From NCBI GenBank assembly GCA_903878115.1, contig CAIRGO010000057.1, positions 1 to 64,000 on the forward strand: DNA of 64,000 nt, read 5' to 3'. A program made the position numbers and the translations under genes. Below the pieces are notes generated by a model. It was not told the DNA's origin. It worked only from the letters and a program-made list of their open reading frames with translations, and ran no database searches. Positions 9,528 through 18,989 of the stretch are shown here, in pieces; the stretch's first letter is position 1; each line of letters starts with the position of its first letter. The DNA is from Akkermansiaceae bacterium. Its GTDB lineage: Bacteria; Verrucomicrobiota; Verrucomicrobiia; Verrucomicrobiales; Akkermansiaceae.

Positions 9528-11219
9528 ATGGCCTTTTCACTGATTCAGTCGCTTCGCGAGTCCCTAGACCGGGTATTTCAACCCCGCGCGAAGAGAGCCT
9601 TTCCCCGGGCCGATGTGCTCACTGTCCGCCTCGCCAGCTCCCCGGCGTTTCTCTTTCAGATCCACCATTCCGCTGCCTTGGGCCGGCACGCGGTCGCCGC
9701 TGCGGCTCTGGCGGGAAAACCGCCAGGCACCGTCCTGCTGCGTGAGACCAGCTACATCTGGATTCCCACCAATCCAGGCCGCGATTCTGTCTGCCACGCG
9801 TGCGCGCTCGACTTGGCCTCTGCCCACCCATCCCGATCGCACAGGCTGACTTGCGAGGGCTGCGGTGGGCAAACCCATTACTGCTCGGCAAAGTGCCGCG
9901 ACGAACAGGCTCCCCTGCACCAGCCCATCTGCGCGATAATCCGCGACGCGCCATTGCTCGCCGACAGCCATCATTGTCCTCCAGAATTGGTGCACGCCCT
10001 TCTCGCGCTCGTCGCAAAGCGCGCGGCCAGTTTACAGCAATGCGCTGAGTCACCGAATCAAGAAACGCTCCGTTCCGATCCCCTCGCCTTCGAGGCCGAT
10101 CCCGAGGCTTTCTCTCAAATGCTCGTTCATCCTGGGGCATTGGATTCCGCATCGCGGCGCTCCTTGCGTGCGCTGGCGGCATCCATTTGCGAGCGGCTGC
10201 CAGAGGAAATTCGCCCGCCGCTGGACCTTTTCCTGATGTGGGCCTCACAGATCAATTCTAACTCGCACGGCCTCAACCGCACGAATGCCGCCAACGAATC
10301 CATGGGCTTCGGCCTCTTCCCGCTTGGCTCCATTTTCAATCACTCGTGCCTGCCTAACTGCACTTACACCAACGAGGGGCCGCAGTTGGTATTCCGCCTC
10401 CTGCGCCCGGTGCGCGAGGGCGAAGAGCTTTGCGTCAATTACATCGAACTCTACGCGGCACGCGACGAGCGACGATCTGAACTCCACGCGACCAAGTCGT
10501 TCGAATGCCGCTGCCGGCGCTGCACTCACAGCCCGGCCAGCGAGGAGGAAGCCCGCCTCATCAGTGCCGAACCATTGGTCTCAGCTGTGCTCTGCGACCA
10601 GACCAAGAGCTGTATTGGCCTGCTCCAGCCATGCGACGTGCTCACCGATCGGCTGGGGGATCGCTCCGCCAAATGGGAGTGCTCGGTCTGCCACGCGTGC
10701 TGCACTTACGGCCACCTTCTTGACAATCACCTCAAGCCCCTGCGGGATCGCATGCAAGAGGCGATGTTCCTGTATTCCCATGGACTAACAGATGGTGTTG
10801 CGACTCCGATACGCGCCGCCTTCGAGTCACTGTTGCAATCGGCACTTACCCGCCATCCTGCTTCTCATGCCCTCGTCTTCAACTGCTACCTGCCCCTCAT
10901 CAACTGCTGCTCGGCGCTCAAAGACTATCCAGCCAAGGAAACCTATGCGCGGGCCTTGGTCGAAATTGCCACTACTACTTTACCCGACTACCCGCCCCTT
11001 GCCAATTATCTGGAAGCCTTCGCCCAGTCTCTGAATGAGCGGATCCAGACAACGCCTGCCATGCCGAGAGAAACGCGCAGAAAATACGCCGTGGAAGCGT
11101 TCGAAGCACTGCAACGGTCGCTGAGCATTTGCCAAGTCTGCTATGGACCGATCCACCCCAAGACATTGCAAACCCGCGATAAGTTGCGCCGGGCAGAGGC
11201 GGCCGCCAAATCTCGGTGA
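9528..11219 (+). CDS. SMYD-like protein: split SET domain with MYND zinc finger, post-SET cysteines and helical C-terminus
   Basis: MYND motif CHAC..CEGCGGQTHYCSAKCRDEQAPLHQPIC; SET motifs FNHSCLPNC and GEELCVNYI; post-SET FECRCRRC; C-terminal TPR-like helices. Confidence 0.9.
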   Translation: MAFSLIQSLRESLDRVFQPRAKRAFPRADVLTVRLASSPAFLFQIHHSAALGRHAVAAAALAGKPPGTVLLRETSYIWIPTNPGRDSVCHACALDLASAHPSRSHRLTCEGCGGQTHYCSAKCRDEQAPLHQPICAIIRDAPLLADSHHCPPELVHALLALVAKRAASLQQCAESPNQETLRSDPLAFEADPEAFSQMLVHPGALDSASRRSLRALAASICERLPEEIRPPLDLFLMWASQINSNSHGLNRTNAANESMGFGLFPLGSIFNHSCLPNCTYTNEGPQLVFRLLRPVREGEELCVNYIELYAARDERRSELHATKSFECRCRRCTHSPASEEEARLISAEPLVSAVLCDQTKSCIGLLQPCDVLTDRLGDRSAKWECSVCHACCTYGHLLDNHLKPLRDRMQEAMFLYSHGLTDGVATPIRAAFESLLQSALTRHPASHALVFNCYLPLINCCSALKDYPAKETYARALVEIATTTLPDYPPLANYLEAFAQSLNERIQTTPAMPRETRRKYAVEAFEALQRSLSICQVCYGPIHPKTLQTRDKLRRAEAAAKSR

Positions 11220-11262
11220 TCACCGACTCACCTGAGTCTGAACTAGAAACCAACCCTTCGCG

Positions 11263-12072
11263 CTACAACAAGGGCCAAATCGCGTAAATAGCCAGTAAAT
11301 GAGCTGGGTAAAACGCGTAGAAAAGGTAGCGGCAGTCACGCCCCCTTTGCCCATTATAGCGAGCTAAAAGCGGGAGCGCCAACAAGCAGCCGAGATTAAT
11401 GAAATTAATCAACTGGTAGCTCGAATCGCCAGTGCGTGCGCTCACGACGGCAAAAAGGCCGGCAAAAAGGCCGGCATTGGCCAGCAAGAGCCCGCTTAGT
11501 GCCGCGACTGTCCAGCCGAAGCGTCCGCGCGTGGCACCGAAGATATAGACCATGAAAATCCCGAGGTGCCACCAATCTAGGGTGACATAAAAACCAGCGG
11601 CACCGACTGCCAGCAGCAACGCCGCCGTTAGCCAGCGCGACCGGATGCGCTGCACCGCCCAGAGCAAGCATAGGCCAACCAGTAGATCAAAAAACACATT
11701 GAGCCCGTGCGGAAAAACCAGCCGATACACCGGCTGGGTCAGCACCGCAAAAACCAGCAAGCGCAGCAGGTAACCCCCGAGGCGGCTTGTGTGATGATAG
11801 CCCTCGACCAACAGAAAGGCGACGATCGGCATGGCTAAACGACCCATTAAACGCAGCCAGAGCTCTTCAGGGTAAAGAAGCGCCCCGACGTGATCCGCCG
11901 TCATTGCGGTGATCACGATCAGTTTCAGGCCAAACGCGTCAATCCGCATGCCGTTTTGCAAAGGCCCGCCCGGCGCTTTGCAATCATATTTTGACCGATC
12001 CCGCATTCTATTGTCCATTGATGTGATAAGAAATAAATTTTGCAGTACTGTAATTCGAGCGTTAATCGGCAC
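11263..12072 (-). CDS. TraX-family integral membrane protein (start may be internal, e.g. the MRIDAFGLK methionine)
   Basis: MRIDAFGLKLIVITAMTADHVGALLYPEELWLRLMGRLAMPIVAFLLVEGYHHTS..YLLRLLVFAVLTQPVY..GLNVFFDLLVGL; C-terminal FYAFYPAHLLAIYAI. Confidence 0.85.
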   Translation of the reverse strand: MPINARITVLQNLFLITSMDNRMRDRSKYDCKAPGGPLQNGMRIDAFGLKLIVITAMTADHVGALLYPEELWLRLMGRLAMPIVAFLLVEGYHHTSRLGGYLLRLLVFAVLTQPVYRLVFPHGLNVFFDLLVGLCLLWAVQRIRSRWLTAALLLAVGAAGFYVTLDWWHLGIFMVYIFGATRGRFGWTVAALSGLLLANAGLFAGLFAVVSARTGDSSYQLINFINLGCLLALPLLARYNGQRGRDCRYLFYAFYPAHLLAIYAIWPLL

Positions 12073-12815
12073 TAGGCGGGGTGGTTGTAGTAAAGTAAGC
12101 GCGTAATGCGTAAGATATATTTAGCATTGCACAAGGAAGCACAAGTAAAACCTTTGATTTATCAATCTATCTAGTGGGCGGGGGATCGGCGGTTAGCGTC
12201 TGGAGAGTGTGAGCGGGATTTGATTCGGAGAAATGGAAAGAAGTGGCGAAGATCTATCGGAAGATGTTCGACCTAGCCTTGAAACGCAGGGCCGGTAGAG
12301 CAGAGGAAATAATATTGCATGTGTTAAAGGGCAAACGGCACAATGAAGTGGTGAAGAAGTCGATAAAAAAAGCTGACGTGAGAGATCTAGTTGCTGCAAA
12401 AAATGCACCAGTAGCGGGTGTGAATGATTCTCAACTGCCAGAATGCAAGAAGGCGGAGATGTTAGAGTGTCGGATTTAAAATTTCACATCGGGAGCGGTA
12501 ATTGGTAGCAAGATGGTTGCGAATAAAGTTTTTAGGATAATCAGAGAGCGATTTAGTTCACGACGAAAAGATGAAGCCTAGTCAAGAAAGTAGATACTCA
12601 AATCGCGCTAGGGTAGACTCTGGAGCATGCGATATTTGTGGGGTTGAGGTAAATAGTGCGAGTGGTAATACATTGCCACAGATATGATTAAAGGCTGTTA
12701 GATAAGCTATCACGAAACTCCACTAAGCCATAAACCGATCGCAACTATTGCGTGTTTGCTAAATAACTCTGAAATCCGTGCTTTCCTTTGGCGTTAGGGT
12801 GGCTATGCTGAACCC

Positions 12816-13613
12816 ATGGTCGTGTTCGCCATGCTGGGTCGCTTATTTTTATCATTCGTCGGGTATCTCGGGGAATTGACGATCCTTGTGGGGGATGTGT
12901 TTGAGTCGATCTTTTTTGGTCGCAAGCGCATGCGTTTGATCCTTCAGCAAATTGTGGAGATTGGCTATCGCTCGCAACCCGTGGTGATTGTAACGGGTGC
13001 ATTTACTGGTGCGGTGCTGACTGCGCAATCGCTGTTTCAATTTTCTAAATTTGGCATGGAAACCATGGGTGGCGCATTAGTCAGCGTGTCGATGCTGCGC
13101 GAGCTTGGTCCGGTGGTGACAGGATTAATGCTTTCTGGAAGGGTGGGTGCATCAATCGCGGCTGAGATTGGCACGATGAAAGTGACTGAGCAGATTGACG
13201 CGTTGCGGGTGATGAGCGTGCATCCGATCGATTATCTCGTGACGCCAAGATTTTTTGCGATGCTAATTGCGATTCCGTTGTTGATTGGAGAGTCGGCAGC
13301 ATTTGGAATAATGGCAGCTGATTTTGTGGGCATCCATGCTTTTGGCATTGGTGAAGCGTATTGGAAATTCCAGATGGAAAAGTTTACCGACCTAACAGAT
13401 GTGTCGTTTGCGCTGATCAAAGGTTTATTTTTTGGGATGATCATCATCATTGTCGCCTGTCATCAAGGAATGAGCGCTACGCAGGGTGCCGCCGGGGTAG
13501 GTCGAGGAACAACGCGCGCCATGGTGTATTCCTCACTGCTGATTCTCATTGCTAATTTTTTCCTCACCTTATTGCTGAATATGATTTTCCCGGCAGGGGC
13601 AAGTCTTGGTTAA
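12816..13613 (+). CDS. MlaE/YrbE-family ABC transporter permease
   Basis: LRELGPVVTGLMLSGRVGASIAAEIGTMKVTEQIDALRVMSVHPIDYLVTPRFFAMLIAIPLL. Confidence 0.9.
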   Translation: MVVFAMLGRLFLSFVGYLGELTILVGDVFESIFFGRKRMRLILQQIVEIGYRSQPVVIVTGAFTGAVLTAQSLFQFSKFGMETMGGALVSVSMLRELGPVVTGLMLSGRVGASIAAEIGTMKVTEQIDALRVMSVHPIDYLVTPRFFAMLIAIPLLIGESAAFGIMAADFVGIHAFGIGEAYWKFQMEKFTDLTDVSFALIKGLFFGMIIIIVACHQGMSATQGAAGVGRGTTRAMVYSSLLILIANFFLTLLLNMIFPAGASLG

Positions 13614-13630
13614 TAAAGTCTAACAATTCT

Positions 13631-14629
13631 ATGAGAAAATCAATCATGATCATTGGTGTCGCGCTGACTCTTTGTGGTCGCGCTTTTAGTGGTCAAGCCT
13701 CATTCTCTAACGAAGGTGATAAAATTTACCTCATCCCCGTTGATGGCTTTGGTAAGTTATGGATCATCGATGCGGTGACTCATCAATCGAAATCTGTTAG
13801 TCTTGGGAAAAGTCTTGCGCAGGCAAATATTGACTCACTCGCGATCGGTACTAAGGGCGAAGTTTATGTTTCTGCAGTTGGCGCATTATGGCAATGGAGT
13901 GAGGGCGATAAAGACGCAAAAAAAATCACCAGCTACGAAGAAGATTATCAAGTAAGCGATATTAGTTGCACCAAGGGCAAAAGCGAAACTCCGCTCGGGA
14001 CGATTTTTGCGTTAGGAAATTTTAAGGATGATCCCGATCAAACATTGTCAGCATTACTGCCAGGCAAGAAGAAATTTGGCTCGGTTTTTTGTCGGCGCAA
14101 CGATCCATTTTCGGCGCCGCAAACTGACGCCATTGGACGGATGTTTATTGCAAGCAATTGCGATTTATGGGAGTGCAGTTTTATGCTTGAGGACGAACCG
14201 GATTCAGAACGCGCAGGCACTCTGAATGGTTGCAGAATCGCGCCTTTGGCGATGATGAATACCGATATCGCAAACTCAGGTGCGATGGTGGTGCGCGAGA
14301 TTGTATCCACTGGTAAGCTGATTTATGCGATTACTCATGGTCGTCACATGGGTGGGGTGATTCAATGCGTGGCGCCTGAAAACCCCCTGTATGCGAAAGA
14401 TTCCGATGAGGAAAATCCTGATTTAGCGGCGTCTTTTACGTTGATGAAAAACTCTCTTACTTCCGCAAAGATTTTGTATGAAGGATCACCGTGTAACGGG
14501 CTGTGTGCGCACCAAGGAAATAAAAACGTAAGTCGAGTTTTTTGGCGTCAAGACTTGGAAGGGGAAAAGGCATGGATGATGATCGATGGTGCCGGTGCCC
14601 CGGAACAAATCGGTTCTGAAAAAGAGTGA
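13631..14629 (+). CDS. Secreted hypothetical protein
   Basis: Long ORF with signal peptide MRKSIMIIGVALTLCGRAFSG; immediately follows the mlaE-like gene. Confidence 0.65.
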   Translation: MRKSIMIIGVALTLCGRAFSGQASFSNEGDKIYLIPVDGFGKLWIIDAVTHQSKSVSLGKSLAQANIDSLAIGTKGEVYVSAVGALWQWSEGDKDAKKITSYEEDYQVSDISCTKGKSETPLGTIFALGNFKDDPDQTLSALLPGKKKFGSVFCRRNDPFSAPQTDAIGRMFIASNCDLWECSFMLEDEPDSERAGTLNGCRIAPLAMMNTDIANSGAMVVREIVSTGKLIYAITHGRHMGGVIQCVAPENPLYAKDSDEENPDLAASFTLMKNSLTSAKILYEGSPCNGLCAHQGNKNVSRVFWRQDLEGEKAWMMIDGAGAPEQIGSEKE

Positions 14630-14639
14630 ATCCAAACCC

Positions 14640-15140
14640 ATGAATGTATTCACGCACGCGTTGGCTCCGGTAATCATTTGTCGGTGTTTGCTTGCGAGAA
14701 AGATGCCCATTAAGCCGCTGCAATATATGATGATCGGACTGGCGGGGGCGATGCCGGATCTACTCAATCCGCATCTTTCGTTAGATGCGCGGCTGACGAG
14801 TTGGTCGCATGGGTTGCCATTCTGGTTGTTGGTTACGATCGTTTTGCTTTTCGCCACGCGGATCAAAAAACTATGCTTGAGCACCCAGCTAGCCGTGATC
14901 TTTTCCCTTAGCTATTTGTTTCACATGTTCTGTGACAGCATTTCAGGTGGCATCAATTGGCTATACCCGTGGCGGGAATTTTTATGGGGAGAATATTGGG
15001 TAGCTCCCGGATATTGGATTCCGTTAGATATTTTTTGTATCCTCAGCGTTTATTACCTGTTTCGCTTTAAGCCACTCATCGAGAAGGTCAAGCAGGCAAA
15101 ACTACGCTCTCAGGGCAATTCCTCCGACTTAGTATCATAG
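14640..15140 (+). CDS. Membrane-bound metal-dependent hydrolase, YdjM-like (start set to 14640)
   Basis: MNVFTHALAPVIICRCL..GLAGAMPDLLNPH..WSHGLPFWLL..SYLFHMFCDSISGGINWLYPW. Confidence 0.7.
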   Translation: MNVFTHALAPVIICRCLLARKMPIKPLQYMMIGLAGAMPDLLNPHLSLDARLTSWSHGLPFWLLVTIVLLFATRIKKLCLSTQLAVIFSLSYLFHMFCDSISGGINWLYPWREFLWGEYWVAPGYWIPLDIFCILSVYYLFRFKPLIEKVKQAKLRSQGNSSDLVS

Positions 15141-15142
15141 AA

Positions 15143-15487
15143 TTACTCGCCAACCCGCACGATCACCATATTGCCTTCGGCGCAGACTTGGCCGTTCTTG
15201 CTGACGATAAAGGCATAACCAACTGAACTATTGCCCACTTTGGTGATGCTGAGTCGAGTGATGATCTCGTCGCCATACGCCAGCGGTGCGCGGTAGTCGC
15301 ACTGCACATGGACACGTGGCCAACCACTGCTCGCACTGATCACGGGAATGCCTTTTTCGGCGAGATAGGCGTGCTCGGCATCTTCTACGTAACGTAAAAT
15401 CGCTGTGAAATGCGCCCGCCCACTCGCATCGGTATCAGCAAATGCTACACTACGAGTCTGGAAAAATCGATCAGCGATCTGAATCAT
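15143..15487 (-). CDS. 4-hydroxybenzoyl-CoA thioesterase (4HBT/YbgC-like) family protein
   Basis: FFQTRSVAFADTDASGRAHFTAILRYVEDAEHAYL; start set to MIQIADRF. Confidence 0.8.
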   Translation of the reverse strand: MIQIADRFFQTRSVAFADTDASGRAHFTAILRYVEDAEHAYLAEKGIPVISASSGWPRVHVQCDYRAPLAYGDEIITRLSITKVGNSSVGYAFIVSKNGQVCAEGNMVIVRVGE

Positions 15488-15633
15488 GGCTCTATCATAT
15501 ACCTGACAACCATTCTTGCAAACCATTGATTTTGCGACGAGAAAATTTTTCTTCGATATTCTTACTTCGATGTTTTGACATTCTTGCTTATTCACGCCAT
15601 GTTCGCGGCGAACCAACAAAAATACTATTCTTT

Positions 15634-17016
15634 ATGGCATGCGATCTCATCGTCATTGGCGGCGGCCCTGCGGGCTACGTTGCTGCAATCCGCGCGGCAC
15701 AACTTGGAAAAAACGTAGCTGTCGTCGAAGGTGACCGCGCTGGTGGCACTTGTTTGAACTGGGGATGCATCCCTACGAAAGCATTGCTAAAAAATGCCGA
15801 ATTGTATCACACACTAGCTCATCGCGCTGCAGAGTTTGGTTTTAAAATCGAAGGGTTTTCCTACGATTGGAACTCGGTGATTGGGCGTTCACGCAAGGTC
15901 TCTGATAAACTCGCCGGTGGCATTGAATACTTGCTGAAAAAAAATAAAGTTGCGTATATTCGCGGCTTTGGTTCAGTAGAAGGCACAGGAAAAGTTCGCG
16001 TGATCGCTGATGACAATTCATCACAAATGTTAGAAAGCGCGCAAATCTTGATTGCCACTGGCTGCAAATCTCGACCACTGCCGCCACTTCCCTTTAATGG
16101 CACTACTGTGATCGGCTCAAAAGAAGCCATGGTATTGCCGCAGCAACCAAAATCGATGGTGATCGTCGGTGCGGGCGCGATTGGTGTGGAATTTGCTTAC
16201 ATCTACAATGCCTTCGGCACGAAAGTGACCGTGGTGGAAATGCTGCCACGCATGCTTCCTGTCGAGGACGATGAAGTAGGTGATGCATTGGAAAAATCAT
16301 TCATCAAGCAGGGCATCCGTTGCCTCACGAATACAAAAATCACCGCGACGAAAGATTGCGGCACTCATGTAGAAATCTCGGTAGAAGGACCGAAAGCTAC
16401 GGAAACCATCACCGCTGATGTCTGCCTTGTGGCGATTGGCGTGCTGCCCGTGCTTCCTGGTGGACCACCACCAAAACTCTCTGACCGCGGCTACATCGAA
16501 GTCGATGACCGTTATCAAACTTCGATACCAGGCGTGTATGCCGCTGGTGATATCACGGGTCCACCTTGGTTGGCTCACACGGCTTCATTTGAAGCAGTGC
16601 AGTGCATCGAAGGTCTCTATCTCGAGGGCCACACGCCACGCAAAGTGAAAAATTTCCCTGGCTGTACCTATTGCCATCCGCAGGTGGCCTCCGTTGGTAA
16701 GACCGAGCGCGCACTCAAAGAAGCCGGCATTGCCTACACCGTCGGGAAAATTCCATTTGCCGCGATTGGCAAGGCGATTGCATCGGGCGAGCCAGATGGT
16801 TTTGCCAAACTCCTCTACGGAAAAGAACATGGCGAATTGTTAGGTGCTCACATCATCGGAGAAAATGCCACTGAACTCATCGCGGAAATGGGCCTCGCCC
16901 TTGACCAAGAGCTCACAGCCGAGGATATCCACGCTACGATCCATGCTCACCCAACGATGTCTGAAGTCATTAACGAAGCCACTCTCGCAGCCGAAGGCCA
17001 CGCGATTCATTTTTAA
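15634..17016 (+). CDS. lpdA: Dihydrolipoyl dehydrogenase
   Basis: DLIVIGGGPAGYVAAIRAAQLGKNVAVVE..GGTCLNWGCIPTKALL..TVVEMLPRMLP..HAHPTMSE; start set to ATG 15634. Confidence 0.93.
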   Translation: MACDLIVIGGGPAGYVAAIRAAQLGKNVAVVEGDRAGGTCLNWGCIPTKALLKNAELYHTLAHRAAEFGFKIEGFSYDWNSVIGRSRKVSDKLAGGIEYLLKKNKVAYIRGFGSVEGTGKVRVIADDNSSQMLESAQILIATGCKSRPLPPLPFNGTTVIGSKEAMVLPQQPKSMVIVGAGAIGVEFAYIYNAFGTKVTVVEMLPRMLPVEDDEVGDALEKSFIKQGIRCLTNTKITATKDCGTHVEISVEGPKATETITADVCLVAIGVLPVLPGGPPPKLSDRGYIEVDDRYQTSIPGVYAAGDITGPPWLAHTASFEAVQCIEGLYLEGHTPRKVKNFPGCTYCHPQVASVGKTERALKEAGIAYTVGKIPFAAIGKAIASGEPDGFAKLLYGKEHGELLGAHIIGENATELIAEMGLALDQELTAEDIHATIHAHPTMSEVINEATLAAEGHAIHF

Positions 17017-17165
17017 TCGATCTGTTTGATCACGGATTCAACGGAAGGGAGCACAGCCATCTTGGCTGTGTCTGTAGCGAAACCTCCTTCAGCTTGGTGT
17101 AAAATTCATCAGGCATAGGACTTCGTGATTTTTATCGCGCAGAGTCTTAGAGGAAGAGGCAAGCA

Positions 17166-17260
17166 ATTGACGATTGATAAGTGTTGATTTTTGATCGGAA
17201 AGGCATTGGCACAAATCAAAATTCAACAGTTAAAAATCATCAATCGTCAATTTCTTTTTT
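17166..17260. repeat. Long imperfect stem-loop followed by a T-rich tract
   Basis: attgacgattgat... / ...atcaatcgtcaat arms with further pairing (tgttgatttttgat vs atcaaaattcaac), then tttctttttt. Confidence 0.6.
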
Positions 17261-17511
17261 TAACGATTCCTAACGCATTGCCTAACTCTGCACCTAGGCG
17301 AATATTTTAAACCTTAGCGAACTCTGCGGCTAATCTAATTCTAATGATCCTGCTTTATCCGTTAAATCCGTCGTTAAAACATCTACCTCAAAGCTTTGCG
17401 AACTTCGTTTCTTTCCTCCTTCGCCAAGGCTACGGCAGGACAAGAGCGGTGAATCAAATACGAAGGCGATTTTAACCACAGATTACACTGATTGTTTGCA
17501 TCTTGGAAATC

Positions 17512-18012
17512 TTATCCCAAGCCAGTTGGGTGGATCAGATGAAAATGATCCACCCCGTTGACTTCTACTTCAGACCAATAGGTTCTTTCGATGTCAACCG
17601 TTTGTGCGCGGCGATCTTCTTCGCTCATCGCTTCCCATTTTTCTTGGCCAATGCGGCGCGCTAGATCACGATCAGCAAGGCGAATGACTAACTCTTCCCA
17701 AAATGCTTCTTGGCGGAATTCATTGTAACATTCCATAAACCAACTACTCTGTTGGAACTGGGTCGTAACAGTGTGCGCTTGTTCATCCTCGCTAAATTCG
17801 ATCATGTCGTGATGCCCTTCACATAGTAGATGTTCGAAGACTTTATCCTCTAGTTCATTCACAGCATTCAGCTTGGCATCAAACGATGGATTGTGATTGT
17901 GCTCGGCAACGAGCGAGCCGAGCGATAATAACTCAACCAGAGTCGTTACTTCATTCTTGGTCAGACGCAGTGTCAGTGTGGTATTCATGGTGTTTGTTCT
18001 GGTTGTTCCCAC
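17512..18012 (-). CDS. Hypothetical protein
   Basis: 166-aa ORF, overlapping the upstream co-directional ORF. Confidence 0.6.
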   Translation of the reverse strand: MGTTRTNTMNTTLTLRLTKNEVTTLVELLSLGSLVAEHNHNPSFDAKLNAVNELEDKVFEHLLCEGHHDMIEFSEDEQAHTVTTQFQQSSWFMECYNEFRQEAFWEELVIRLADRDLARRIGQEKWEAMSEEDRRAQTVDIERTYWSEVEVNGVDHFHLIHPTGLG

Positions 18013-18416
18013 TTGAGTCGGCGGCTTGTATCGTCTAACAGGAAAATCGAGCGTCGAAAATCAATGATCGAACTGAGCTTTTTCGCATCAAGCGCGGAAC
18101 GTTCGTCAATGATGACCACCATCTTGCCCATTTCAGCGCCGGGGATTGCGGCGACCAGTGTGGGGTTGCCGAGGCGTAATACGATACCGCGAATGCTCCA
18201 CCATTTTTTCACAAGTTCCACCGATTCGAATTCGGAATAGGGCAGGGGAATGCAGACCATTTCGCTATCGTCTTGACGGAAAACATTTCCCTTGAGTCGC
18301 CAGTAAAGTTCTACTTGCTCAGGCAAAAAACGCAGCTTGCCCATCACTTCATCGCGCCCTAACGGATCTGCGGCGGGAATGGTGAACCAGATGCTTAGAT
18401 AATCTTCCGTTAACAT
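17985..18416 (-). CDS. Hypothetical protein
   Basis: 143-aa ORF directly downstream of the coaC-like gene in an apparent operon. Confidence 0.55.
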   Translation of the reverse strand: MLTEDYLSIWFTIPAADPLGRDEVMGKLRFLPEQVELYWRLKGNVFRQDDSEMVCIPLPYSEFESVELVKKWWSIRGIVLRLGNPTLVAAIPGAEMGKMVVIIDERSALDAKKLSSIIDFRRSIFLLDDTSRRLKWEQPEQTP

Positions 18417-18429
18417 AAAAAATTTCTTG

Positions 18430-18981
18430 TTAGGCTCGCGGATGTTTTTCTAACAATTGATGCACTTTAGTGAGAATGTCTTCAATAGGCGCGAGTCTTC
18501 CTATACCTTGGTAACCGCAAGCGAGGTCGCCCTCGGTGGGGTCGATGAAATGCACGCCATCAGTTTTCAATGTTGCCACATTTCGCTGCGTCGCAGGATG
18601 CAACCACATTTTTCCATTCATCGCTGGCGCGATGAGCACCTGGGTGCTGCGTGGCAGCGCAAGATAGGTGGAACTCAGTGGATCGTTTGCTAGTCCGTGC
18701 GCGAAGTGGCCCAGCGCAGATGCTGTAGCGGGCGCTACGATAAATAGGTCGGCTTGATCCGCGAGCTTAATGTGACCAGGTTTCCACGATTGTTTTTCAT
18801 CCTCTAGCGTCACCAATACTGGTTGGCGGGTGAGTGTTTGTAAGGTCAGTGGCGTGATGAATTCACATGCGGATAAGGTCATGATGCAGTGAACTTGATG
18901 TCCCGCTTTTACCAATTGCGATGCTAGATCTGCCGCTTTGTAGGCGGCGATGGAACCTGTAATCCCAAGTACGATGTTCAT
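18430..18981 (-). CDS. Phosphopantothenoylcysteine decarboxylase (flavoprotein, stand-alone CoaC type)
   Basis: MNIVLGITGSIAAYKAADLASQLVKAGHQVH..HIKLADQADLFIVAPATASALGHFAHGLANDPLSSTYLA..APAMNGKMW. Confidence 0.88.
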   Translation of the reverse strand: MNIVLGITGSIAAYKAADLASQLVKAGHQVHCIMTLSACEFITPLTLQTLTRQPVLVTLEDEKQSWKPGHIKLADQADLFIVAPATASALGHFAHGLANDPLSSTYLALPRSTQVLIAPAMNGKMWLHPATQRNVATLKTDGVHFIDPTEGDLACGYQGIGRLAPIEDILTKVHQLLEKHPRA

Positions 18982-18989
18982 AGTATTCG

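Noticed and set aside
8740-11219. Eukaryotic DNA contamination as the source of the ubiquitin and SMYD genes
   Set aside because: Both ORFs are intronless, one has a bacterial-type signal peptide and Ig module, and bacterial genes flank both sides in one contiguous window. A chimeric assembly cannot be excluded without reads.
12243-12479. 78-aa Lys-rich ORF at the island border
   Set aside because: No recognisable domain and no ribosome-binding context that I could support.
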